Shown: positions 38,712 to 49,616 of the stretch, piece after piece | How the letters are laid out: each line of letters starts with the position of its first letter | Position numbering within the stretch: position 1 is the first letter of the stretch | DNA from: Synchiropus splendidus | Lineage: Eukaryota; Chordata; Actinopteri; Syngnathiformes; Callionymidae | DNA length: 64,000 bases | NCBI RefSeq assembly: GCF_027744825.2 | Contig: NC_071334.1 | Coordinates: 66,995,437 to 67,059,436, forward strand | Reading direction: 5' to 3' | Program-made: the position numbers and the translations under genes | The notes under the pieces: model-generated | Told to the model about the DNA's origin: nothing | What the model saw: the letters and a program-made list of their open reading frames with translations, nothing else | Database searches by the model: none

Positions 38712-40926
38712 CCAACCCCTCTGCAGTAGCTGCAGCAGAGGAGGGGCATCAGCTTCCACTGACAAGGATTGAGCATACAGTAGGCGCCAGCCAGCCTTTA
38801 GGGCTTTAAGGCTCCCTGAAATCTGTCTCCTCCATGCCTTTGAAATCCAACACCCTCTTCTGCGTGGACTACAGACCACCAGCAATCAGTCGAGGTGTCG
38901 AGGACCCCTACTAAGCAAAGCAGGAAAGCCACAGCTCTCTGCTTTGAATGGAAATCTTGGCAAGTGCAGAAGGATGTAAGGGGAGCTTTTTTTTTTTTTT
39001 TTTTTTCAGGGCCAGTTGGTGACAGCACAGGGCGATATGCACACTCTGTGTGATGTCATGGACAGCAGTGATAAAATACAGCAAGTGGCAGAAAGAAGTC
39101 GATAATTGACGGATCATTCCTAGATGCAGTTACCACTAGTGAAACAAAAGTCGGCGTGCGCTTGAAGTCTGATGCAAATGATCTGCATTTAAAATAGCTG
39201 CTGGTTTTCTGGAGACGGCTGGAGCTCCCTGGAGATGAGCCTTTTCTCTTTTTTATTACAGGATGAAGCCAGGCGCTGACAGGTGTGAGCATGTTTCGGA
39301 ATGCTCCTTTTGGGATAACTAAATCAAACTTTTCTTGTAAATGTTCCTGACCATCCATGTCAAAAATGTTTCATCAGGAATGTTCCACAATATGTTCTTA
39401 AGAAGGTCAGACATCATTTCATTTTTTTTTAAGTTGTATTGTTTTTTTCTTCTTCCCATCAGCCAGATGAACGCTGCATTGTCAGACAAGTTTTTGTTCA
39501 TATATGCAATGTTAGATTTCCACATTGTATCATTACAAGTGAATAGCTGCATTTGAAATTTAACAGCTGTATTAAGAAAATAATGGAATTTCTCATGTTC
39601 AAATCACGAATCAACCTCAAGGATGTGGCTGCAGTGTGAAAAGGAAGCAAAAATGTACAATAAATTCACAAGAAACAAGTACAAACCCAGTTGCTTAGAG
39701 TAGAAAGCGTGTTGTCAAGTTATCTAGAGAGGTCTAGGTTTTATTTCCAAGAGGCAAAATAATGTGTTTATCAATCAGTTCTTTTCACTGCAATGTGGGG
39801 AAATCTGCAATGTGTTCATTTCAAAGTTGACACCAAACTTGGCTAGATTCATGCTAGGGCTAATTGTAAACCGTCTGTGGTGCATTGTAATAAACTTTCA
39901 GCGTGGTTGTCGTTGTGTTGATGGTTACGTCTACTTTTGTCCCACAGACAAAAGACTATAATAATAATGGATGACTGGCTAACATGATTTTTTTTCATGT
40001 TGTGCGATTGGACTGCAATTTCTGGTCTGTTTTGAAAACATGTCCTGAGTCCTGCTTCATCCAAATACTCTAGAGCGGAATGTCGACTGAAACAAGCTCT
40101 TGATCTTCTTCTGCTAGACTTCGCTTGGCTTCTAAACAGTACACTCTATTTAGTACAAGCAAACATGGCTTTTAATAAATCTGCCCCATATGTGGGGTAA
40201 ATCTCTCCGAACAGCTTCCTTGAAAACTTAACTGCAACTGAAGGATACTTGAATCCAAATTTGACGATACAAAGTAGAAGAGAGGTGCAATCTATAAGGG
40301 TCATATAATGTGTGATGTTTTGTTCCAGTCGCTTGCACTGCAAATAATAAGTCAGGTTCTCTTGTTGAGGATTCCGGGAGATCCTTGGGGAACTCCTAAC
40401 CATCATCTGCAAACCTTTGAACAAACCTTCAAACCTCTTCTCAAATCCCTTAGGATAAACTTTTGGCTCAAGGCTGGAGGGCCGTTTCACCAATCCTATA
40501 TTCCCCAAGCGAAAATCGATCTGTGGCTTTCAGCTTCAGTTTATCTTGGCTCCTTCTTTCTTCTCTTGTTTTAGTGAGTAAAAATACAATTGGGAGAGTT
40601 TAGAAAGTGTGGCAGCGATAATCAATTTGCGAGAACAGAGACTAATGAGGAGCGCATTCACTTTCATTTATATTCTGTTTTTTTTTTGTGGGGTTCTGCC
40701 TCCTCCAGCATTTATGAAGCACAAGCTGTTTGAGAGTGAAATTACTACCGCTGCTGGAGCGGGGGAGGTTATGTATCAGGGCTCTGATTGTTTATTGAAG
40801 GGATCACTATATTAGGATAAAAATGATCTGCGTTGGTTAGGAACAGGTTAACCAAGGACTCACCCCAAACACAGTGGTAGTTTGAGGCAGCAACTTCCAT
40901 CAGAGGCAGTTTATCACCAGAATATT

Positions 40927-41152
40927 GGTGTCAAAAGTGATCCACAAAAGGGCTGCAGTGGGTGCGGGTTTTTGTTCCCATCCTGCAAGCACATATAGGT
41001 GAACCAGTCAGGTGACAGCTGAAACAAACCGGACCAGACTTACAGTCAACTGACTACAGTCTTCAGACACCTGATTGGTGAGAAGGTGTCCTCTTGGTTG
41101 GAACAAAAACATGCACTGACTGTGGCACTTTGAGGACCGGATTGACACTCCT
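40927..41152. mobile_element. foldback MITE with about 58-bp inverted arms
   Basis: The left arm (GGCTGCAGTGGGTGCGGGTT, TTTTTGTTCCCATCC) is the imperfect complement of the right arm (GGTTGGAACAAAAACATGCA, TGTGGCACTTTGAGGACC). The element ends ATTGACACTCC against GGTGTCAAAAG. I recognise this 'gggccgcagtgggtgcaggtttt' type as frequent in fish. No coding capacity. Confidence 0.6.
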
Positions 41153-44100
41153 GGTCTGGAGCATCATGAGGCGCACTAGGCATAAGCTCACTCAGTCGCA
41201 GAACGTTAGAAAGCTATGTGCACCACACCATTGTCAGAGCCATGATGAAAGTGCCTCAGCAACAGATGTGTCTTTCACCTCCAAACACCTCTAAAATATA
41301 CTCATCTGTTCACCATCCCATTGTGAGCATTTCCTATTGCAGTATGACAACAAATCACGTAACAATAATTGTATCAATGTGTCTTTTGCAATTTAGATAG
41401 GAACTTCAATTGATCGGGACATGCATGTCGCACGGACGGTCCAACATGGGTCAAGCGTATTATCATTATTTCACAGTGCACATGACTCCTGCACGCCTCC
41501 TTATTTAGACTGAGCCGTGGCGGAGATGTCTTGTTCCACAAATCCTGATCGGAGCATCCCTAGTTATTTGTGATCATGATTATTTTTTGTGTGAACTATT
41601 AGAGTATAACTATATAAAGTCGGATAAACATTATGTGATACAAGAGCCACAACCACAAATAAATTATAAGGCTTTATTTTAGATTTTATTAACATACATA
41701 ACCGACACTTAGCCTAACCACACAATATAATGTGATTTCAAATTACACTATTCGCTCAAATTTTGCACCGTATAATGATTAAGATACCATGTTGTAAATG
41801 GTTATGAACATTCACGACATCTTCAATAAAGCTTTAAATGCATTATGTCTTATGAATGTAACACATGATGGATGTGACCAACCAAGAACTGCCTGCAACT
41901 GTTCCTGAAGAGAGGTTGCGGGTGGCTTATACTATACTTACACAACATATATTTTCTCATTCACCCACCATTTATTAATGAAGATATTTAATTGTTCATT
42001 ATATGAAATTGGTGTGAAGGATAAAATGTAATTTATAAATGGTGAATTCTTTGAGTACCCACATTGTTGCTCCTGTATGCAGCGCATGTGGATGTATAGC
42101 TGTAACTCTGTTGCTCTCTTGAAAGTAATAAGTGTAAGTAATTGAAGGATTAGAGACCAATAATTTAGCACTGAACCCAGGAACTGTAATTAACCTGTGT
42201 AATGCCACTGTTACAAACTACTTGTCACGCCTGCATCATAAAGATCCGGGAAACACGTGTGTATAATTTCCTGACATTGTTTACTGGATGTGATAACCTA
42301 TTAAAATACCATTTTTATGTTCAAAGTGAGAGTCATGCGTAAAAACAGAAGGAAGCCAAAACATGCTCAGCCAGGAATCAGCCTTCCAAGAGCACCTTTA
42401 ATGCTGGCATTGATCAGAAGGATCACAGGACTCAACATGTTCTGAAATTCTACACTTACAGAAGCTGTTTTTGTAGCTGGAGCTTTCATGTACTTCAATG
42501 CCTGAAGGGTGGAGTAATTGGTGAAACCTGCATAAGGAATTTGAAATAAATGTGTCATGATAATATGTGGTCTGCCTTGAGTGACCCCCCTCCAGGAACA
42601 TAAATCCAAGGAGAAGGTAACATCATGTTCTAGAAGTCAGATATTTGGATGGGACTAAGTTGTTATGCACAGAAGGATGAGGCCACTTTTGAATCAGACT
42701 GGAAGCCTTGCTGTGTTTAATTCTTGTTTAAGCATTCAACAAATTAACTGCTTCCATTTAGGTTTCAAGTTGCTTGAGCTGCAGTGACAGTGACAGCTTA
42801 AAACATTTTTGCCTGTTAAACTCAACAATCTGTGACATCTACAGTTAGAGGAGCGACGTAACTGAACTCAGTCATGAACTGGAAGGACACCCAAGGAGGG
42901 GTGTCGCTACTCAACCAAGGTAGCTGGGATAGATTCCAGACTCCTGTGACTCTCATACGGGAATAAGCAGTGGAGGGTGGCTTACACTCAACACATGACG
43001 TGTCAGCATCACGGCAGTGCAGGCACCAAGGCACCAAGCCGACAGACGATGATTTCAGTTGACAAGTGACACACACAGACAACGAGGAACGGGATCTAGA
43101 GTAATTCCACATTAAATGTTTATTAAATACACTTGACAGCAACAACTTTGAAAACATAACAGAATTATTTAACCCACTTCAATGCGTCAATACACTAGTC
43201 AACAACCGCAGATATTTAATAGCAGCAACATGCAGATGTTGAAGTGTTCAGATTAAAAGCAATGCAATGACCTTGGATAACAGAGAAAAATAAGTTACTT
43301 TTACGTAGCCGATCTCAACACTCGCTATTTTGAAGGTGACGTTAAGCAGTTACTCAACAAATACCAGCTCAGAAATGTTGGTTAAATGCACATTTCTTCT
43401 TCCTTCTTCTTCGTCCCTGTCAGTCATCCATGTGTTTTGCTTTAGTGTGTGGGCTTCACAAGGTCTCCAGTGGACATTACTAGTGAGGGAGTGGAAAATG
43501 TGTTGGAACCAGACAGGAGAATGCGCTTAACATGGCCGCTGAGGCGGTGTCTGTGTGTATCTGCATACCTCAGAACACGTGTGTGGCAGAGATGGATGAC
43601 TGAAATGAAGCATGTGCCAAAAAAGCAGTTTTCAAGTTTCAACTTTCCATTGTGCGTCCAGCCTATTATCTTGTGCTTCATGAAATTAGGTATATAAAAA
43701 CACAACAGAAACCAAGCAACTGTATGCACAAAATCCTGTCACAACAAATGATTCTGGTCTTCTTCATTTTTGTCTTTTGTCATGAGAACATACATACCTA
43801 ATTACAGTGTGTCTCGATTTTAACCCTGTAAACGGAAATTCCCTTGGGCTTTTCAAATATTGAAAAAGCAAGGTAAAACATATTCAGCAGAGAAATATTG
43901 GATGAACAGCCTCATTGGGTGGTAACCATGTGTGGGTTTCTCAACCTCTACAAGAGGCTTGAGAGTTTGAGGGTTCTGCACCGTGTCTTAACAGTTTCTA
44001 TAACTGAGCTTTTCTGGACTGAGGCTTCAGATGTTGTTCCCGGGATCTCCACTGCTGGGGCCAGTGTGATGAGTGCTCCAACTACCATGGAGACCACAGT

Positions 44101-44190
44101 TGACTTGACCGTCCACATCTATTCCAACGGTTCTTTCAAACCCTGAAACATTTCATCCTTTTCGTGTTCCTCTACTATGTCTGGTTGGTT
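41153..44190. other. intergenic, no gene seen
   Basis: GATCGGAGCATCCCTAG at about 41,549 is a lone transposon-end-like fragment. A tail piece of the tRNA-headed repeat is at 42920-42975. Otherwise AT-rich, with no recognisable frames. Confidence 0.5.
42920..42975 (+). repeat. tail fragment of the tRNA-headed teleost repeat
   Basis: AGCTGGGATAGATTCCAGAC, then GTGACTCTCATACGGGAATAAGCAGT, matches the usual distal end of that repeat (gggatagg-tccag ... ggataagcagt). The head is missing. Confidence 0.5.
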
Positions 44191-44193
44191 AGG

Positions 44194-44222
<29 letters not shown>
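44194..44222. repeat. (AT)n microsatellite
   Basis: About 14 TA units. Confidence 0.9.
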
Positions 44223-44224
<2 letters not shown>

Positions 44225-44923
44225 ATTGATCAAACAATTCAAACAAATATTGTAGACAAACTACAGCACCGTTATTCAAAATATTGACCAAACATATTAA
44301 ATAAAAGGCAGGCAGAAGATCATAATCAAATGTATCTTAATCTTCTTATGTATAAATACCATTAAAAATACTGATATTGTCAAAAAATATTGAAAAATAT
44401 TTAAACCATGTTTCTGAGCATATTCATATGTTTGAAGTTCATTGAAGTTAATCCACCTAGTTCCACCTGGACCACGTCTTTGATATGGAACAGCCAGCAG
44501 GAAGATGTGTGGGTCCTCATGAGAGCTTGACAGTGCAACCCTAACTCAGTGGCTGAGGTTAATCCAATGGAGCTATACCTGAGTTGCCAGCTAAATCCAG
44601 TCCCGTTTTTGACAGACAGTCAGCAAGGGACAACCACAGAGATCTTGACAAGAAATGATGAAGGTGAGCTGATTGTCATTGTCTACTTCACCAGGGTGCC
44701 TCTTTTATTTGATCTGAGCACTGGTTCATTTTCAACCAGAAATGACTTCATTCACACGTTCACACAGACGACCAACCATCATCAATTTTTACTCCCCTGT
44801 TCTTCGACTGTAGGAATAAATCTGAGGGGCTGGAGGCGACCCACAAGCAACACAGAATGATTCAGTGCCTTTATTCGTTGCTGTTTTGCTGAGAGGGTAC
44901 ATCACGTTTTGCCAGGGATCGGT

Positions 44924-45054
44924 TGATGCGGTTTCATGAAACAGTGGAGCTCTTGGTTGAAAACTATGAGTGGTTTCATTAAAATGGTTATTAAAAGAGA
45001 GTGCCATCTAGTGGCCCCGGAAAATTAGGACACTGTTTCATGAAGCCCCATCAA
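44924..45054 (+). mobile_element. short inverted-repeat element (family GTTTCATGAAAC), copy 2
   Basis: It begins TTGATGCGGTTTCATGAAAC and ends GTTTCATGAAGCCCCATCAA, a clear inverted pair. The interior has GTGCCATCTAGTGGCC (45001-45016). Its reverse complement fits the CTCF core CCASYAGRKGGCRS at every position. Confidence 0.65.
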
Positions 45055-45299
45055 TCATTTAGGGTTAACTATAACACGGAAGTTTTGTCGCAAAAGTCAA
45101 TACTTCTTGGAACATGCCAAGTGATCCATATTATCTCAGAGTTTAAGAAAAGAAACAGTACAGTACAGCAATATCCTATTGTTTGGCAGCCAGTGAGAAA
45201 TCTTAAGGCCACTGTGCATCTGAACCAGTCTGAATAACAGTAATGGCATATTGAATTCACAATAAAATATTCACTTTATCCGGCACATTGGTCAAGTTT

Positions 45300-45720
45300 C
45301 TTTCATGCAAGTGTTTTGCATATCACAATGGAGCTGGTGCAGCGGCAGCCTCCTCCGCTGCCCCCAATGCTCAACCAGCAGTAATTGCCTTCAGAATCCA
45401 TCTCTCTCTCGCTCTCTCTCCATCTCCCTTCTTATGTAATTAAGCAAATGTAGATACCCTGAAATGACTCCCAGAGCTCTGAAAATAGGAGGGAGGTGTT
45501 AATCGAGGAAAATGTACATAAGCTGCAACTCCAGGGAGCGATGCTGAGGATGGGATTAACACATCCGCAGATGTTTTATCTCCGCAGGACGAAGAACAGA
45601 ATGTCTTTTTCAGACCATTTCCATGTTGCTGCTGTCTTTGACATTACTGGGAAGGACTATTAGAGGTGGCATTAGCTTTCATGTCGGATTTATGTGGAGA
45701 AAATACAGCTCCTACTGGTC
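45300..45720. other. repeat-poor high-complexity stretch
   Basis: Apart from a short (TC)n at about 45,400-45,420 the sequence is complex. It contains words such as TTATGTAATTAAGCAAATG and GGTGTTAATCGAGG of the kind seen in conserved enhancers. There is no open frame of note. Function is a guess. Confidence 0.2.
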
Positions 45721-46135
45721 TCGCTGATGTTACCTGGACTGTAAACAGAAATCAGTATGGTAAAACATGAAGTGAAATATGCACATGTGCTTTTTGTTTG
45801 GGATCAAAGTTGATGATTTAATGTTTACATAAGAAGAAAGGTGACTTCTAATTGGGTATATGTTGGAACAGCAATATTTTAGTGCTATTGCTGTTGCTGA
45901 AAAAAAAAGTGAGCACTGACCAACCTTCATTTAGTTCAACAGAACCATCCACAGAAGAAGAACCCGTATTTCCTGGAGTATAAATTGCACTTTTTTATAG
46001 TTTGGCTGGGGGTGTGACTTATACTGCCAAGAAACTTATATATGAAATTGTTACGGCATTATATCATTTTGTTATTTTGACATTGACAGCCACAAGAGGG
46101 TTCTTATGAAGACAGCTGAGAAGGACTGAATAAAA

Positions 46136-46240
46136 ATGACATCAAAACCAAAATCATATTCCGCATACAAGCTGCAAATAGTGAAACATGCAGCTGAAAA
46201 CAGTAATCGAGCAGCAGAAAGAAGAGGAACCAATGTTTGA
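46136..46240 (+). pseudogene. transposase N-terminal DNA-binding domain fragment (pogo/Tigger-like)
   Basis: An ATG-started 34-codon frame ends at TGA 46238. It reads MTSKPKSYSAYKLQIVKHAA followed by ENSNRAAERRG. This is the pattern of the first helix-turn-helix in pogo/CENP-B-type transposases and derived proteins (K-SY-A-FKL-VV--A---GNRAAER-FG). The expected F/G after AAER and the rest of the transposase are lost. Downstream (46,285-46,325) an acidic EEDLNGFSDME-like tail survives in another piece. It is a non-functional fossil carried by the element around it. Confidence 0.6.
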
Positions 46241-46585
46241 CTACCTCCAGTGTTAGGATTATTATTTAGTCGTGACACAGGGGAAGAAGATTTGAATGGA
46301 TTTAGTGATATGGAGTCATACTGATGCCTCAATAAATGTGTTAGTATGGTCTTTATGCTATAGTTATCTGAATAACTGTTTATATGTTATGCTAACATAC
46401 CAGACACAACTGTGTGTTGTCTATGTGTCATGTAGCTGAATGTGTTTGGTGTTAGCATACACACACCGATTCACACTGTTGTTTTCTAATGTGCTAGTAT
46501 TCATTAAATTGGATGTCAAGATGAAATGTCTGTTCTTGGTGTTGGATTTTGGCAAATAAAATTCCCCCAAAATAGGACTTATATA

Positions 46586-47290
46586 CAGTGGTACCTCGGT
46601 TCTCGACCACAGTCCGTTCCAGGCGGTCGTTTGAGAAGCGATTTGTCTGAAATCTGAATCGATTTTTCCCATTACAATGAATGGAAAAAGAAATAATGTG
46701 TTCCAAGCCTTAAAATAGGCTTTTGTAGGAGTGAATGTAGAGTGTCTGCTGCAGGTGCGCTGTTCCTCTATGTGTGTGGCCGCTGCATGTGGGAGGGGTT
46801 GCCGAGTGAGTGACGTCTCTCCAGAAGTGAAGAGGTGCCCGGTGCGTGTCCAGCTCTGAATGTGCGCTTCTGTGCAGTTTGGCTGTGACAAAGTCATAAA
46901 CCAAGTCACGCTCTGTCCCAGACTCGCCTCATCCCTGTCCCAGCTCCAGCCCACAACAGGACATCAAACCCTGCAGTGAGCGCTCCAGCACCTCCCCTGT
47001 GACACTCTACCACGGTCCAGTGCGGAGACAGGAAAGGTTTTACACCTCAATATGAAGAAAAAACAGTCAGTAAATGGAGCTAACGGGACACGTCTGCATA
47101 CAGAGGCTACGTTATACACAATAACAAAGCGCGTTGTCGGTCAGCTGATCGGTCCGCGCACGTTATGTTTTTTCCGGGGCGTTCGAGTTCTGGATTTTCG
47201 TTCGAAATCAAAAGCAAAAAAATCTCGAAATTTTTGTTCAAACTCCGATTTGTTCAAATTCCAGAATGTTCGAAAACCGAGGCACCACTG
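46586..47290. mobile_element. non-autonomous mariner-type element (705 bp, TA target duplication)
   Basis: The ends CAGTGGTACCTCGGTTCTCG and CGAAAACCGAGGCACCACTG are inverted repeats with 2-3 mismatches in 20. They are flanked on both sides by TA (46584-46585 and 47291-47292). This matches Tc1/mariner-type insertion. The interior has no transposase; a long minus-strand frame (46421-46954) crosses its border and looks spurious. It sits inside the pogo-like element at 45968-47340. Confidence 0.75.
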
Positions 47291-47340
47291 TATGTTTTTT
47301 TTTTCTTCTTTATTATGCATTTATTGCCTGGCGCACCTCA

Positions 47341-49310
47341 CACTCTAGCACGTCATATACTCTTGAAGATCCGATAATCATCTCCTCCACTGAACCAACC
47401 TCGCAGACGTTCTCCTCATGAGACTCGACTGGGATTGCTTGAGTACATAAAACTGTTGTTTGGCCTGACTGAGGTTATTTAGGTCCATCTTGTTCTGCGA
47501 TCCCATCAAAACGTGTTAAATGAAATGTAAGGTAGAAAATGGCTTTATCACCAGATTATAGGATTAAAGTATCTAAAGGGTGACTCCATAATTACAGGCT
47601 CATTGTAGTTCTGGCTCAAAGCTGCCCTTGAGGTTTTTAAAATTAAAATGAGATTCTGTTCAATGACACATGATGGGCTCTTTAGCGGTACCATAAGACG
47701 GCCTTGGTTTTTCATTTAGTGCTTTGACTGGAGTGCACCATTTGCCAATGGAAGCATCTGTGACATTAAATCAACCAGGACATCACAAAGAATACAAGCT
47801 TTACAATATCTGATTTATTAGTTAGGAGCCGACTTGATGAATTTCATATGGCTGTGCGTGGAGCAGTAACCATGGTGGTGCTTGAGTGATGAATGAAGGA
47901 AAGTGGATCGAGACGAGGCAGATGAACGTGACCTCAGCTAACCCTGTTTCATTCAAGCTCAACACCGCTGCAAAGCAGCATTAAAACCCCTGCACCCACA
48001 GAGCTACTGCATCAGCTCCATAAAATGTTCTTGTTTTTTGTGTCAGAGTCAGCAGGTCTCTTTCATTACTTAACTAAGGATAACATGCACTTCCTTCCGT
48101 TATCCACTCTGGCCTCTGTGCCAGGACAGACAGCTTTCAGTTCTAGACAAGACAAACCTCTCAACCTCTCTACTACTGCAGTATTTTCACAATAGAATAT
48201 GGACTCTTCCAGGCTGCCCATTGTCAACCACTCTGAATAGAGATGGCTCCATGAGGTTTCCTAAAAGTGTTTTCTGATGCCACTGGATGGCACTGTCTGC
48301 TGCGTAAGCTCTGGCTTTGAACAACCGTTTCAATGAAAGCTTGCATGTTTTTTAAACCAAGAGCACCACCTACTGAGCTCTGAAAATCAGGACACTGCTT
48401 CATGAAGCCTCCTCAACTAATCACAAGTTCTGTTCATATTTTTTGGGGTTATGCTCGTCGTCAACGATCACAGACGTAAAACGTCGCGTCATAGTACTCG
48501 TCCCTTTACACCACATTTTAAGCAATTCAAATTGCAATATGAAGCTTCAAAACCACATTTAACACTTTGAAAGTGTTTGCAACAATTTACGCACATTTTA
48601 AATGTATATTTATGAATATTCTATTTACAATGCTACAATCATGTTGGAGTTTTCCTCGACAACAAACCTTTAGCTTTCAGTGTGATTTTGAAACAGTGAG
48701 CGCCACCTACTGACCCTGAAACGGAAGACATGACACGACATGAAATACATCACTATTACTGCATGTGCAAAGCTTTGTCCGGCACAGTATATTTGATATG
48801 GCTTATACATTTGCTTCCTCTTTTTAGAGCGTACTTGCAATGATTTCGCAGTAGTTAGGCTTGTACAGCACTGATGTTCAATCGATCTAACCTGTGGTGG
48901 GAAGGTACGGAGTTCAGCGCATTGAAAGCATCGTCCTTTACAGAGAGCAGCAAGATGAAATGGAAAGCCAACAGGGGCGGTTATACAATGTTTCACGGTA
49001 AAGAGGGGGAGCAGCAAGATGGATGAGATACATTCATCAAAAATATTTGTCCGCATAAACAAAAGCAATGGTCTTCGTTCATTATACACCTTCAACAGGA
49101 CATTTGTGTTTTGAATCCTATGTCGCTCGATGCATCACAACAATTTTGGCCCTGAGATTGTTTACAAGATATTATTCACTTTGTGACATCATCGCACGGT
49201 TGACCTTCCCGCAAACCATGACATGATTTTTCATATCATTTGGTGCAGTAAAAGTATCGCTTAAACTGAAGCCTCAGGAGAAACTGAAGAAAGTCAGAAA
49301 TACAGTAAAT
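47341..49310. other. intergenic, no gene seen
   Basis: A repeat-poor stretch (about 47,560-47,830) precedes the third copy of the GTTTCATGAAAC family (48251-48414). A further GAGCGCCACCTACTGACCC word is at 48,698. A 141-codon minus-strand frame (48670-49095) has no recognisable domain. Confidence 0.4.
48251..48414 (-). mobile_element. short inverted-repeat element (family GTTTCATGAAAC), copy 3
   Basis: The ends ATGAGGTTTCCTAAAAGTGT and GACACTGCTTCATGAAGCCT are diverged versions of the family ends. The interior (GGCTTTGAACA, GTTTCAATGAAAG) is the reverse complement of that in copy 1, so it is inserted in the opposite orientation. Confidence 0.55.
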
Positions 49311-49317
49311 ATTTCCT

Positions 49318-49616
49318 TATACAAGTAACTGCTGTCTTACGACCTGCTCGACTGACGTCCACCGGTACTTACGACCACGGCCAGCAGATGTTTTTTATTT
49401 TTCATTCAATGTCTGGCACTGCAGCACGTAGCAGGCCGGTAACTCGTACGACAGTTATGGCAGTCAGTCGGCATCGAGTATGACAGTTAGGGCTGTAAAT
49501 AATAGTATTCAGTAGAGAACAGTACAGTAGTACCTATAACCCTCGCGTCTGGTATTTTGAATGGCATTCGACTTACGCCCAATATGACCTGTCGTAAGTC
49601 GGATGTTACTTGTATA
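49318..49616. mobile_element. mariner-like MITE (about 300 bp)
   Basis: The left end TATACAAGTAACTGCTGTCT and the right end (reverse complement TATACAAGTAACATCCGACT) are inverted repeats, continuing as TTACGACC and TTACGACAGG. The outermost TA may be the target duplication. The interior is non-coding. Confidence 0.55.

Larger units (their letters stand above)
36351..40920. other. intergenic, no gene seen
   Basis: It contains an unclassified repeat copy (38031-38145), a short inverted-repeat element (38475-38612), a (CATC)n tract and a poly-T run (about 38,988-39,006). Otherwise AT-rich unique-looking sequence. Confidence 0.5.
45968..47340 (+). mobile_element. pogo-like DNA transposon remnant, interrupted by a second transposon
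   Basis: The left end TTTCCTGGAGTATAAATTGC and the following GTTTGGCTGGGGGTGTGACT are the characteristic 'gtataagtcgcac' start of a common fish element. The interior keeps a transposase N-terminal fragment (46136-46240). The 3' part (GGTGTTGGATTTTGGCAAAT, CCCCCAAAATAGGACTTATA) leads into the mariner-like insert at 46586-47290. The element then resumes (TATG, T-run, CTTCTTTATTATGCATTTAT, GGCGCACC). The family assignment rests on recall of the repeat; the interruption is visible directly. Confidence 0.6.

Noticed and set aside
46421..46954. 177-codon minus-strand frame
   Set aside because: It crosses the border between the mariner-like insert and its host element and shows no domain; a chance frame in repeat DNA.
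48670..49095. 141-codon minus-strand frame
   Set aside because: No motif, no splice or promoter context, ordinary composition; not supported as a gene.
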